A program made the position numbers and the translations under genes. Of a stretch of DNA of 64,000 nucleotides, positions 1 through 8,883 are shown in pieces. Below the pieces are notes generated by a model. That model worked only from the letters and a program-made list of their open reading frames with translations, did no database searches and was not told the origin of the DNA. Every line of letters begins with the position of its first letter. Positions within the stretch are counted from its first letter, which is position 1. Origin of the DNA: an uncultured Paracoccaceae bacterium (lineage in GTDB: Bacteria; Pseudomonadota; Alphaproteobacteria; Rhodobacterales; Rhodobacteraceae); the NCBI GenBank assembly GCA_938028765.1, contig CALIZF010000002.1, positions 82,683-146,682 of the forward strand. Reading direction: 5' to 3'.

Positions 1-750
1 GGTGTGTTCGGCAAGGTGCTGGCCGGGGCCATCCTGCTGCATGTTGCCGGCGCCCTGAAGCACGCGGTGATCGACCGCGACGGCACGCTGGCGCGGATGG
101 TCGCCGGGCGGTCGGCGGGCCTTCCGGGGGCGCGGCACGGCGGGGCGGCGCCGGCGCTGATCGCGCTGGCCGTCCTTGCGGCGGGGGCGGGCCTCGCGGT
201 GTCGCTTGTGCCATCGGCCGCCCCGCCTCAAGCGCCCGCGCGGCCGGCGGCGGCCGCTGTCGCCGCCGGCGACTGGCAGGTGGACGCGGGGGATCTGCGC
301 ATCGGCGTGACGCAGCTCGGCCAGCCCTTGGCCGGCGGGTTCGCCGACTGGACCGCCGCCATCGCCTTCGATCCCGCGACGGGCGAGGGCACCGTGCGGG
401 TGGAGGTCGGCGTGGGGTCGCTCGCGCTCGGCTCGGTCACGGCGCAGGCGACGGGCGCGGATTTCCTCGACGCCGCGGGCCATCCCGTGGCGGTGTTCGC
501 GGCGGCAATCCGGCCGCAGGCCACGGGCGGTGCCACGCATGTCGCCGACGGCGCGCTGACCCTGCGGGGCGTGACGGTGCCCGTCGCCTTTCCTTTCGCG
601 CTGACGGTTGCGGGCGACCGGGCGGCCATGGCCGGGCAGGTGGTGCTCGACCGTCGCGCCTTCGGCATCGGGGCGGCGCAGACCGACGAGCGGACCTTGG
701 GCTTCGCCGTGACGGTGGACGTCGCGCTGACGGCGGTGCGGGCACGCTGA
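1..750 (+). CDS. Cytochrome b561 C-terminus fused to YceI-like domain (5' truncated by window)
   Basis: N-terminal HVAGALKHAVIDRDGTLARM resembles the cytochrome b561 C-terminus; the rest is a YceI-like lipocalin domain; frame is open to the window edge. Confidence 0.75.
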   Translation, partial: GVFGKVLAGAILLHVAGALKHAVIDRDGTLARMVAGRSAGLPGARHGGAAPALIALAVLAAGAGLAVSLVPSAAPPQAPARPAAAAVAAGDWQVDAGDLRIGVTQLGQPLAGGFADWTAAIAFDPATGEGTVRVEVGVGSLALGSVTAQATGADFLDAAGHPVAVFAAAIRPQATGGATHVADGALTLRGVTVPVAFPFALTVAGDRAAMAGQVVLDRRAFGIGAAQTDERTLGFAVTVDVALTAVRAR

Positions 751-810
751 AACGCAACGGGGGCGGCCGGCCGCCCGGCCGCCCCCGGCATCCGCGGATG
801 CCGCCGCCCG

Positions 811-1374
811 TCAGTCGGCGCGCATCGCCTCGACCGAGATCTGCACGGTCACCTCGTCGCCGATGAAGGGCACATAGGCGCCGAGGTTGAAGGCCGACCG
901 GGACAGCACGGTGGTGGCGTCAAAGCCCGCCCACGCCTTGTTCTCCATCGGGTGCATCCCGGCGGCGTTCAGTTTGGCGTCCAGCGTGACGGGCTGCGTC
1001 ACGCCGTTCAGCGTCAGGTCGCCGGTGATCAGGGCGGTATCCGGGCCCGTGACTTCGATCGCGGTCGAGACGAAGGACACGTCGGTGCGGCCGCCGAAGA
1101 AGTCGGGCGACATGAAATGGTCGAACCGCGCCTGCCAGCCGGTCAACATGGTGTCGACGGGGAAAGCGACCGACACGGACGAGGCGGCCGGGTTGGCCCT
1201 GTCCCACAGGATTTCGCCCCCGAACCCCGAGAACATCCCGAACCCTGTCGAAAAGCCGAGGTGATTGTAGGAAAAGACGATCTGGCTGTGGCTGGGGTCG
1301 AGCGCATAGCGGTCGGCGGCCAGCGTGGGCGCGGCGGCGATCGCCAGCGCGCACGACAGGAGGAGACGGTTCAT
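811..1374 (-). CDS. YceI family periplasmic protein
   Basis: Signal peptide MNRLLLSCALAIAAAPTLAAD then YALDPSHSQIVFSYNHLGFS, typical YceI; start trimmed from the longer ORF. Confidence 0.88.
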   Translation of the reverse strand: MNRLLLSCALAIAAAPTLAADRYALDPSHSQIVFSYNHLGFSTGFGMFSGFGGEILWDRANPAASSVSVAFPVDTMLTGWQARFDHFMSPDFFGGRTDVSFVSTAIEVTGPDTALITGDLTLNGVTQPVTLDAKLNAAGMHPMENKAWAGFDATTVLSRSAFNLGAYVPFIGDEVTVQISVEAMRAD

Positions 1375-1473
1375 CGGAAACTCCGGGTCGGTTGCGGAGC
1401 CCGAGAGGTCGCCCGCCGGCGCGTCCCGCGCAACCCGGCAGCGGTCCACACCGCCCGTGCGCCGCCGCACGGC

Positions 1474-1501
1474 TTGCGCGCGTGCCCGCGGCGTGTATAA
1501 G
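1474..1501 (+). promoter_or_regulatory. Putative rpsF operon promoter (TTGCGC-N16-TATAAG)
   Basis: -35/-10-like hexamers with 16-bp spacer upstream of rpsF. Confidence 0.45.
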
Positions 1502-1506
1502 GGCGC

Positions 1507-1561
1507 ATCCTTCCGCAGGCCACGAAACCGGCGCATCCCTCGTGGACGGGGGCGGAAGGAT
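1507..1561 (+). promoter_or_regulatory. Structured rpsF 5' leader; candidate S6:S18 autoregulatory element
   Basis: Perfect 10-bp inverted repeat ATCCTTCCGC/GCGGAAGGAT enclosing CCACGA/TCGTGG with ACCGG in the loop; starts where the predicted promoter would initiate. Confidence 0.45.
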
Positions 1562-1603
1562 CGGCCCGTCCTGGCGAAATGCGCCCCGATCGAAAGGAAC
1601 GAC

Positions 1604-2035
1604 ATGCCTCTTTACGAGCATGTCCTGATCGCGCGCCAGGATCTGGCGAACGCGCAGGCCGAGGGCCTTATCGAACATTTCTCGACCGTCCTGTCGGACA
1701 ACGGCGGCAAGGCCGTCGCGACCGAATACTGGGGCGTCAAGACGATGGCCTACAGGATCAACAAGAACCGCAAGGGGCACTACCTGTTCCTGCGGTCCGA
1801 CGCGCCGCCCGCGGCGGTGCAGGAGATGGAGCGTCTGGCCCGCCTGCACGACGACGTGATGCGCGTGCTGTCGGTCCGGGTCGAGAAGCACGAGGACGGC
1901 CCGTCGGTGCAGATGCAGAAGCGCGACGACCGCGACCGTGGCGACCGCGACCGTGGCGACCGGCCCTCGTCCTTCGGCGCGGACCGCGGCGGCGAGCGGT
2001 CGGGCTTCGGCGGCCCGCGCCCGGACCGGCGCTGA
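1604..2035 (+). CDS. rpsF: 30S ribosomal protein S6
   Basis: MPLYEHVLIARQDLANAQAEGL...YWGVKTMAYRINKNRKGHY; followed by rpsR and rplI. Confidence 0.97.
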   Translation: MPLYEHVLIARQDLANAQAEGLIEHFSTVLSDNGGKAVATEYWGVKTMAYRINKNRKGHYLFLRSDAPPAAVQEMERLARLHDDVMRVLSVRVEKHEDGPSVQMQKRDDRDRGDRDRGDRPSSFGADRGGERSGFGGPRPDRR

Positions 2036-2064
2036 GGCGCGGCCTGACGAGAGGATAGCAAATC

Positions 2065-2292
2065 ATGGCAACAAAACCGTTTTTCCGTCGCCGCAAGGTC
2101 TGTCCCTTCTCGGGTGCCAATGCGCCCGCGATCGACTACAAGGATGTGCGGCTGCTGCAGCGCTACATCAGCGAGCGGGGCAAGATCGTGCCGTCGCGGA
2201 TCACCGCCGTGTCGGCCAAGAAGCAGCGCGAGCTGGCCACCGCCATCAAGCGCGCGCGCTTCCTTGCGCTGCTGCCCTACGCCGTGAAGTGA
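2065..2292 (+). CDS. rpsR: 30S ribosomal protein S18
   Basis: [67 protein letters not shown]. Confidence 0.98.
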   Translation: MATKPFFRRRKVCPFSGANAPAIDYKDVRLLQRYISERGKIVPSRITAVSAKKQRELATAIKRARFLALLPYAVK

Positions 2293-2305
2293 GGGAGACC
2301 GCGCG

Positions 2306-2878
2306 ATGCAGGTGATTCTTCTTCAGCGTGTGGCCAAGCTCGGCCAGATGGGCGAGGTCGTGAAGGTCAAGGACGGCTATGCGCGCAACTACCTCTTGCC
2401 GCAGGGCAAGGCGCTGCGCGCGTCCGAGGCCAACCTCAAGGCGTTCGAGGCGCGCAAGGCGCAGCTCGAGGCGGAGAACCTCGAAACCCGCAAGGAGGCC
2501 GAGGCGGTTGCCGCGAAGCTCGACGGGCAGGTGTTCGTGGTGATCCGCTCGGCTTCGGATGCCGGCGCGCTTTACGGCTCGGTGACGACGCGCGACGCGG
2601 CCGAGGCGGCGACGGCGGCCGGGTTCACCGTGAACCGCGCGCAGGTCGTGCTGGACCGGCCGATCAAGGAGCTGGGTCTGCACAAGGTTTCGGTCGTGCT
2701 GCACCCCGAGGTGACGGCCACGGTGACGCTGAACGTCGCCCGGTCGGCCGAGGAAGCGGCGCTTCAGGCCTCGGGCAAGACCGTGCAGCAGTTGGCAGCA
2801 GAGGCCGAGGCGGCGGCGGAGTTCGAGATTGCCTCGCTCTTCGACGACATCGGCGGGGCGGCGGCAGAGCCCGCCTGA
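2306..2878 (+). CDS. rplI: 50S ribosomal protein L9
   Basis: [37 protein letters not shown]. Confidence 0.98.
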   Translation: MQVILLQRVAKLGQMGEVVKVKDGYARNYLLPQGKALRASEANLKAFEARKAQLEAENLETRKEAEAVAAKLDGQVFVVIRSASDAGALYGSVTTRDAAEAATAAGFTVNRAQVVLDRPIKELGLHKVSVVLHPEVTATVTLNVARSAEEAALQASGKTVQQLAAEAEAAAEFEIASLFDDIGGAAAEPA

Positions 2879-2899
2879 TCCCGGCCGCAGCCGGTTGCA

Positions 2900-2930
2900 G
2901 CGCCCGCGCCGGGGGGACCGGCGCGGGCGC
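2900..2930 (+). terminator. 13-bp GC-rich hairpin after rplI (no U-tract)
   Basis: GCGCCCGCGCCGG-gggga-CCGGCGCGGGCGC. Confidence 0.5.
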
Positions 2931-3041
2931 GTGCGTGTCGGGCGGCGGGTTGTCGCGGGCGCGCAGACCTGCCGAAAAAGCCCGGTTGCGCGGCGCCCTG
3001 CCCGCCCGTAGGTGCGCGGGGGCAACGGGTCGGAGGTGGGG

Positions 3042-3779
3042 ATGTTCGATCTTTCGGGCAGGGCGGCGCTTGTCACGGGCGCTTCGGGCGGGATCGGCGC
3101 GGCAGTGGCCCGTGCGCTGCACGGGGCGGGGGCCGCGGTCGGCCTTTCGGGCACCCGGGAAGAGGCGCTGGGCGCGCTGGCGGCCGAACTCGGCGCGCGC
3201 GCGCATGTCCTGCCCTGCGACCTCGCGGATCCGGACGCGGTCGATGCCCTGCCGCGTCAGGCGGCCGAGGCGATGGGCAGCCTCGACATCCTGGTGAACA
3301 ACGCGGGCATCACCCGCGACGGCCTGGTGGCGCGGATGCCGGATGCCGACTGGCAGGCGGTCATCGACGTGAACCTGACGGCCGCCTTCCGCCTGACGCG
3401 GGGCGCGCTGCGGGGGATGATGAAGGCGCGCTGGGGCCGGGTGATCTCGGTCGGCTCGGTCGTGGGCACGGCGGGCAACGCCGGGCAGGCGAACTATGCC
3501 GCGGCGAAGGCGGGGCTGATCGGCTTTTCCAAGAGCCTCGCGGAAGAGGTGGCAAGCCGGAACATCACCGTCAACGTGGTCGCCCCCGGCTTCATCGCCA
3601 CGGCGATGACCGACAAGCTGAACGACCAGCAGCGCGCAACGATCCTCGCGTCGATCCCGGCCGGGCGGATGGGCCGACCCGAGGACATCGCGGCGGCCGT
3701 CCTCTATCTCGCCAGCGAGGAGGCAGCCTATGTCACGGGCGCGACGCTGCACGTCAACGGCGGGATGGACATGATCTGA
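3042..3779 (+). CDS. fabG: 3-oxoacyl-ACP reductase
   Basis: SDR fold [19 protein letters not shown]; adjacent to acpP. Confidence 0.93.
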   Translation: MFDLSGRAALVTGASGGIGAAVARALHGAGAAVGLSGTREEALGALAAELGARAHVLPCDLADPDAVDALPRQAAEAMGSLDILVNNAGITRDGLVARMPDADWQAVIDVNLTAAFRLTRGALRGMMKARWGRVISVGSVVGTAGNAGQANYAAAKAGLIGFSKSLAEEVASRNITVNVVAPGFIATAMTDKLNDQQRATILASIPAGRMGRPEDIAAAVLYLASEEAAYVTGATLHVNGGMDMI

Positions 3780-3818
3780 CGCGCTCGGCGGGGGCGCGCG
3801 CGGTCCGGCACAAGGCGT

Positions 3819-3846
3819 TTGCCAAGCCCGCGCGACGTGCTATAGG
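3819..3846 (+). promoter_or_regulatory. Putative acpP promoter (TTGCCA-N16-TATAGG)
   Basis: -35/-10-like elements in the 150-bp gap before acpP. Confidence 0.4.
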
Positions 3847-3931
3847 CGGCGGCGACCGCGGCGGGACAGCCGCACGGAACCGGGACAGAGGCCCCGCGCG
3901 AGGCGCGTGCGGGCGGCGCGAAGAGGAAACC

Positions 3932-4168
3932 ATGAGCGATATCGCCGAACGCGTGAAGAAGATCGTCGTCGAGCATCTGGGGGTCGAGGAGGACAAGGTG
4001 GTGGAAAGTGCCTCGTTCATCGACGATCTGGGCGCGGACAGCCTCGACACGGTCGAGCTTGTCATGGCGTTCGAGGAGGAGTTCGGGATCGAGATCCCCG
4101 ACGACGCCGCCGAGACGATCCAGACCTTCGGCGATGCGGTGAAGTTCATCACCGAGGCTCAGACCTGA
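3932..4168 (+). CDS. acpP: Acyl carrier protein
   Basis: 78 aa with [27 protein letters not shown]. Confidence 0.98.
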   Translation: MSDIAERVKKIVVEHLGVEEDKVVESASFIDDLGADSLDTVELVMAFEEEFGIEIPDDAAETIQTFGDAVKFITEAQT

Positions 4169-4196
4169 CATCGGTTGCGCCAAGGCTGTGGCTGCG

Positions 4197-4218
4197 GGGG
4201 CGCCCACCGTGGCGCCCC
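4197..4218 (+). terminator. Hairpin downstream of acpP
   Basis: GGGGCGCC-caccgt-GGCGCCCC followed by TTGT. Confidence 0.4.
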
Positions 4219-4353
4219 TTGTCGTGCCCGGGGGCGCCGCAGACGGGCCGAAGGCCGTGCGGCGGCGGCCCTGCGCCGCGGCGGCGCGGCAGGCTTGCGC
4301 GCGGGCGCGGTTGGCCGGATGGTTCCGACGGACGGCGCAGGGCGGAGGGGCGG

Positions 4354-5286
4354 ATGGCGACGCTGGGGACGATGTTCGGCGGTGCGGCGGCGGGAACCTT
4401 CCTCGGCCTGCCCGCCTGGGACGGCCGGCCGGGCCCCCGGGCGGTCATCCTCGGCGCCGACACGGCGACGCCCTATCCCGCCGTCGGCCCCTACTGTGCC
4501 GGCGGCGCGGCGGCGATCCGGGCGGGGTCCGAACCTTTCGCAGGCCTGCGCGGGCACTGGCATTTCGATTTCGGCCGGGTCGCGGTGCCCGAGCGCAGCG
4601 TGGCGGATGCCGGCGACGTGCCCGTCGGGCCGGATGCCGAGGCTAACCGCGCGGCGATCGGGCTTGCGGTCGAGGGCGTTCTGGCGGCAGGCGCCGTGCC
4701 GATCCTGCTCGGTGGCGACGATTCCGTGTCGGTGCCGTTCCTCGGCGCCTTCTACGGCCATGCGCCGGTGCACGGCCTGACCGTGCTTCAGATCGACGCG
4801 CATGTGGACTGGCGCGACGACGTGGAGGGCGAGCGGCTGGGGCTGTCGTCGGTGATGCGGCGGGCGTCCGAGATGCGCCACATCGGCGCGATGGTGCAGG
4901 TCGGCGCGCGCGGCCTCGGCTCGGCCCGCGCCGAAGAGGCGGCGGCGATGGCGGCCCGCGGCGTGCGGCAGGTGACCGCCCGGGCGCTGCACGCGCACGG
5001 AGTGGCGGCGGCCGTGGCGGCGGTGCCCGCGGGCGCGCCGGTCGTCGTCTGCCTCGACTGGGATGCAGTCGATCCGGCGGCGATGCCCGCCGTCATCGCC
5101 CGCACGGCGGGTGGCCTCACGTTCGGGCAGGTGTTGGACCTTGCGGAAGGCGTGGCGGCCAAGGCGCCGCTGGCGGGCATCGTCTGCGCCGAGTTCATGC
5201 CAGCGCGCGACATCGACGGTCAGGGGGCCGGGTTCGCCGCGCAGGTCGTGACGGCGTTCCTCAGTCTCCTGACCGCCGGGCGCTAG
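4354..5286 (+). CDS. Arginase/agmatinase-family (ureohydrolase) protein
   Basis: DAHVDW and LDWDAVDP metal-site motifs; GGDDS replaces canonical GGDHS; start trimmed to MATLGTMFGG. Confidence 0.82.
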   Translation: MATLGTMFGGAAAGTFLGLPAWDGRPGPRAVILGADTATPYPAVGPYCAGGAAAIRAGSEPFAGLRGHWHFDFGRVAVPERSVADAGDVPVGPDAEANRAAIGLAVEGVLAAGAVPILLGGDDSVSVPFLGAFYGHAPVHGLTVLQIDAHVDWRDDVEGERLGLSSVMRRASEMRHIGAMVQVGARGLGSARAEEAAAMAARGVRQVTARALHAHGVAAAVAAVPAGAPVVVCLDWDAVDPAAMPAVIARTAGGLTFGQVLDLAEGVAAKAPLAGIVCAEFMPARDIDGQGAGFAAQVVTAFLSLLTAGR

Positions 5287-6108
5287 TCAGCCGGGCGACG
5301 GCAAGTCGGGTTCGCCGCGCGCGTAGCGCAGCCGGCCGGCGGCGCGCAGGGCCGCGCGCACGGCGGGACCGTTGGCGATCTTGCGGAAGGGCCCGGCGCT
5401 TTCGTCCTGGCGGATGTGGCGGGCGCGGCCGACCGTGGTGGGCGCGGCGACGTCGATTCCGGCCGCGCCGAGCGTTTCGGCTAGGGCCGCGACCAGCGCG
5501 GGCTTGCCCACGTCAATGTCGGCATCGTAGCGCCAGACGAAGGGCCGGTGGCCGGTATTCAGCGCAAGGCGTGCAGTGTCGGCGAACCACCGGTCGGTTT
5601 CGGCCGCCCAGTCGAGGAAGGCCTGCGGGTTCAGCTCGGGGCGGAACAGGGTCGTGTCGGTGCCCTTCCACGTTTCCTGCTGGCGGGCCTTCTCGTAACT
5701 GATGAAGGTGTCGATGCGGTTGCGCAGGATGAAGCCCACGCGGGTGCGCGGGCGGCGCATGAGCGACGCCAGCACCGGCATCGCCACCTGGCGGGGGAAG
5801 ACCTTGTAGCCCATCAGCACCAGCCCCTCGTCGGCGGCGGCGCGGGCGAGCGTGTCGAGCGCCGCGTGGGGTTCGGCGCGGAAATGCGCGATCAGCGCGG
5901 GATCGCGCGCATCGGCCGGCGTATGGCCGAGGGCGGGGGCGAAGCGGGCCAGCTGCGGCGCGCCGGGGCGCAGGCCGAAGGCGCCGCGGCCGTTGAAGAG
6001 CTCGTGATAGGCGACGGCGCCGGTCAGCGCATCGAGGCATTCGCAGAAGAAGTTGGTGCCGCTGCGCGGAACCGAGACGATCAGCAGTTCGTCGCACGCA
6101 CCGGCCAT
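5287..6108 (-). CDS. Sulfotransferase family protein
   Basis: N-terminal PAPS-binding-like SVPRSGTNFFCECLDAL; FILRNRIDTFISYEKA. Confidence 0.75.
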   Translation of the reverse strand: MAGACDELLIVSVPRSGTNFFCECLDALTGAVAYHELFNGRGAFGLRPGAPQLARFAPALGHTPADARDPALIAHFRAEPHAALDTLARAAADEGLVLMGYKVFPRQVAMPVLASLMRRPRTRVGFILRNRIDTFISYEKARQQETWKGTDTTLFRPELNPQAFLDWAAETDRWFADTARLALNTGHRPFVWRYDADIDVGKPALVAALAETLGAAGIDVAAPTTVGRARHIRQDESAGPFRKIANGPAVRAALRAAGRLRYARGEPDLPSPG

Positions 6109-6249
6109 CTGCCGTACCCCTTCCGCGCCCGCGCCCCGCCCGATCTGTGCGGGGCCCGGCGGCCCCGGTCAAGCGGGCTGCCGCCGGCCCGGTTGCGTGG
6201 GGGCGCGGGCTTCGCTAACAGGGCGCCGTCAGGACTGACGGGGGCAGGC

Positions 6250-7509
6250 ATGCGGCGGGTCGTGGTCACGGGTCTGGGGATGGTCACGCCGCTGGCCTGC
6301 GGGGTGGAAGAGACCTGGTCCCGCCTGATCGCCGGCCAGTCGGGGGCCGGGCCGATCACCCGGTTCGACACTGCCAATGTGGCCACCACCTATGCCTGCG
6401 AAATCCCCTTCGGCGACGGCACGGGCGGCACTTTCAACCCCGACCAGTGGATGGAGCCGAAGGACCGCCGGAAGGTGGACGACTTCATCCTTTACGGAAT
6501 GGCGGCCGCCATCCAGGCGGTGGAGGATTCGGGCTGGCAGCCTGCCACGGCGGCCGAGCGCGAGCGCACCGGCGTGATGATCGGGTCGGGCATCGGCGGT
6601 CTGACCTCGATCGCCGAGACGGCGCTGCTGATCCGCGACCGGGGGCCCAAGCGGGTCAGCCCGTTCTTCATCCCCGGCGCGCTGATCAACCTGGTGTCGG
6701 GGCAGGTCAGCATCCGCTTCGGGTTCAAGGGGCCGAACCATGCGGTGGTGACGGCCTGTTCCACCGGCGCCCACGCGATCGGGGACGCGGCGCGGCTGAT
6801 CGCGCTTGGCGATGCCGACGTGATGGTGGCCGGCGGGGCCGAGGCGCCAATCAGCGAGATCGGCATCGCGGGGTTCAACGCCTGCAAGGCGCTGTCCACC
6901 AAGCGCGCAGCCGATCCCGCGAAGGCCAGCCGGCCCTACGATGCGGACCGCGACGGGTTCGTGATGGGCGAGGGCGCGGGGTGTGTGGTGCTCGAGGAAT
7001 ACGCGCACGCCAAGGCCCGCGGCGCGCGCATCTATGCCGAGGTGCTCGGCTACGGGCTGTCGGGCGATGCCTGGCACATCACCGCGCCGTCCGAGGACGG
7101 CGACGGCGGTTTCCGTAGCATGAAGGCGGCGCTGGCGCGGGCGGGGCTGGAAGCCGGCGCGGTGGACTACATCAACGCGCACGGCACCTCGACGATGGCC
7201 GACACGATTGAGCTTGGCGCGGTGGAGCGGCTTCTGGGCAATGCCGCCGGGCGCGCGACGATGAGTTCGACCAAGTCCTCGATCGGGCATCTCCTCGGCG
7301 CGGCGGGCGCGGTCGAGGCGATCTTTTGCGTGCTGGCGATCCGCGACCAGGTGGCGCCGCCGACGATCAACCTCGACACGCCTGCGGTCGCGACGCCGAT
7401 CGACCTTGCGCCGCACCGGGCGGTGAAGCGGCGGATCGACGTGGCGCTGTCGAATTCGTTCGGCTTCGGCGGCACCAACGCCACGCTGGTGCTGGGCCGG
7501 GTGGCCTGA
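6250..7509 (+). CDS. fabF: 3-oxoacyl-ACP synthase II
   Basis: MRRVVVTGLGMVTPLACGVEETW; active-site TACSTGAHAIGDA; HGTST; GFGGTNATLV. Confidence 0.95.
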   Translation: MRRVVVTGLGMVTPLACGVEETWSRLIAGQSGAGPITRFDTANVATTYACEIPFGDGTGGTFNPDQWMEPKDRRKVDDFILYGMAAAIQAVEDSGWQPATAAERERTGVMIGSGIGGLTSIAETALLIRDRGPKRVSPFFIPGALINLVSGQVSIRFGFKGPNHAVVTACSTGAHAIGDAARLIALGDADVMVAGGAEAPISEIGIAGFNACKALSTKRAADPAKASRPYDADRDGFVMGEGAGCVVLEEYAHAKARGARIYAEVLGYGLSGDAWHITAPSEDGDGGFRSMKAALARAGLEAGAVDYINAHGTSTMADTIELGAVERLLGNAAGRATMSSTKSSIGHLLGAAGAVEAIFCVLAIRDQVAPPTINLDTPAVATPIDLAPHRAVKRRIDVALSNSFGFGGTNATLVLGRVA

Positions 7510-7519
7510 GGGCGGGGCG

Positions 7520-8692
7520 GTGCGCGGCCTGGCCTCCAATGCGCTGACGCTGCTGATCGTCCTGCTGGTGGTGGCGGCGGGGCTGCTGGCCTGGGGGCGC
7601 GAGCAGTTCACGGGGCCGGGGCCGCTGACGCAGGCGATCTGCGTACGGGTGGAACGCGGGGCGTCGCTGGCGGCCGTCAGTCGGGCGCTGGAGGCGCAGG
7701 GTGCGATCACAGACGCGCGCATCTTCCGCATCGGGGCCGACTATGCCGATAAGGCGGACCAGCTGAAATTCGGCGCCTATCTGGTGCCCGAAGGCGCCAG
7801 CATGGCGCAGATCCTCGATATCTTGACGCGCGGCGGCCAGTCCACTTGCGGGGCCGAGGTGAACCTGCGGATCGGCGTGACGCAGGCGCAGGTGATCCTG
7901 CGCGAGCTCGATCCGGCGACGCAGGCCTATGTCGAGGTCGCGGCCTTCGACCCTGCGGGCCCCGCGCCCGAGGCCTATGCGGCGGCCGTGGCCGATCCGG
8001 GCCTCCGCTACCGGGTGACGGTGGCCGAGGGGGTCACGTCGTGGCAGATCGTCGAGGCGCTCAAGGCCGCCGAGTTCCTCGCGGGCACGGTGGCCGCCGT
8101 GCCGCCCGAGGGCACGCTTGCGCCCGATTCCTACGAGGTCGAGCGCGGGGCCGACCGGCAGCGGCTGCTCGACGAGATGGCTGCGCGGCAGGCGCGGGTC
8201 CTCGCCGACCTGTGGGCGGCGCGGGCCGAGGGCCTGCCCTACCGCACGCCGGAGGAGGCGCTGGTCATGGCCTCGATCATCGAGAAGGAGACGGGTATAC
8301 CCGACGAGCGCGAGACGGTGGCGAGCGTGTTCGTCAACCGCCTGCGGCAGGGCATGCGGCTGCAGACCGACCCGACGGTCATCTACGGCATCACGCGCGG
8401 GCAGGGGGTGCTTGGCCGGGGCCTGCGGCAGAGCGAGCTTCGCGCGCGAACCCCTTGGAATACCTATGTGATCGACGGGCTGCCACCGACGCCGATCGCC
8501 AATCCGGGGCGCGCGTCGATCGCCGCGGCGCTGAACCCCGCCGACACGCGGTTCCTGTTCTTCGTGGCCGACGGCACCGGCGGGCACACCTTTGCCGAGA
8601 CGCTGGCCGAGCACAACCGCAACGTCGCCCGCTGGCGCGAGATCGAGCGGGCGCGCGGCCAGGAGGCGGCGCCCGGCGTGCAGGGGGAGTGA
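7520..8692 (+). CDS. mltG: Endolytic murein transglycosylase MltG (YceG-like)
   Basis: N-terminal TM helix; MASIIEKETGIPDERETVASVFVNRL; LQTDPTVIYGI. Confidence 0.93.
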   Translation: MRGLASNALTLLIVLLVVAAGLLAWGREQFTGPGPLTQAICVRVERGASLAAVSRALEAQGAITDARIFRIGADYADKADQLKFGAYLVPEGASMAQILDILTRGGQSTCGAEVNLRIGVTQAQVILRELDPATQAYVEVAAFDPAGPAPEAYAAAVADPGLRYRVTVAEGVTSWQIVEALKAAEFLAGTVAAVPPEGTLAPDSYEVERGADRQRLLDEMAARQARVLADLWAARAEGLPYRTPEEALVMASIIEKETGIPDERETVASVFVNRLRQGMRLQTDPTVIYGITRGQGVLGRGLRQSELRARTPWNTYVIDGLPPTPIANPGRASIAAALNPADTRFLFFVADGTGGHTFAETLAEHNRNVARWREIERARGQEAAPGVQGE

Positions 8693-8696
8693 CAGG

Positions 8697-8712
8697 TTAA
8701 TCGGCGGTTAAC
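8697..8712. promoter_or_regulatory. Putative CtrA binding site TTAA-N7-TTAAC upstream of GTA cluster
   Basis: ttaatcggcggttaac, exact match to the full CtrA consensus; 5 bp after the mltG stop. Confidence 0.6.
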
Positions 8713-8752
8713 GCGGCGGACGCATAAGCCTCTGATCCCGTTCGGTTTTATC

Positions 8753-8781
8753 TTGACCCGCCGCGCGGTCGCGGCTATACG
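8753..8781 (+). promoter_or_regulatory. Putative sigma70-type promoter of GTA cluster or leader RNA (TTGACC-N17-TATACG)
   Basis: Good -35, 17-bp spacer, plausible -10. Confidence 0.55.
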
Positions 8782-8807
8782 TTTCGCCATGCTAGCAGAC
8801 GTGGGCA

Positions 8808-8840
8808 GGCAGCCCGGGGGAAACCCCGCGGCTGCCTTTT
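8808..8840 (+). terminator. Intrinsic terminator/attenuator hairpin between GTA promoter and g1
   Basis: GGCAGCC-CGGGG-GAAA-CCCCG-c-GGCTGCC-TTTT; GNRA tetraloop and U-tract on + strand only. Confidence 0.7.
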
Positions 8841-8883
8841 CATGTCGCTCGTGCGGGGGGCATGAGAGGCAGGCACAGGCGGA

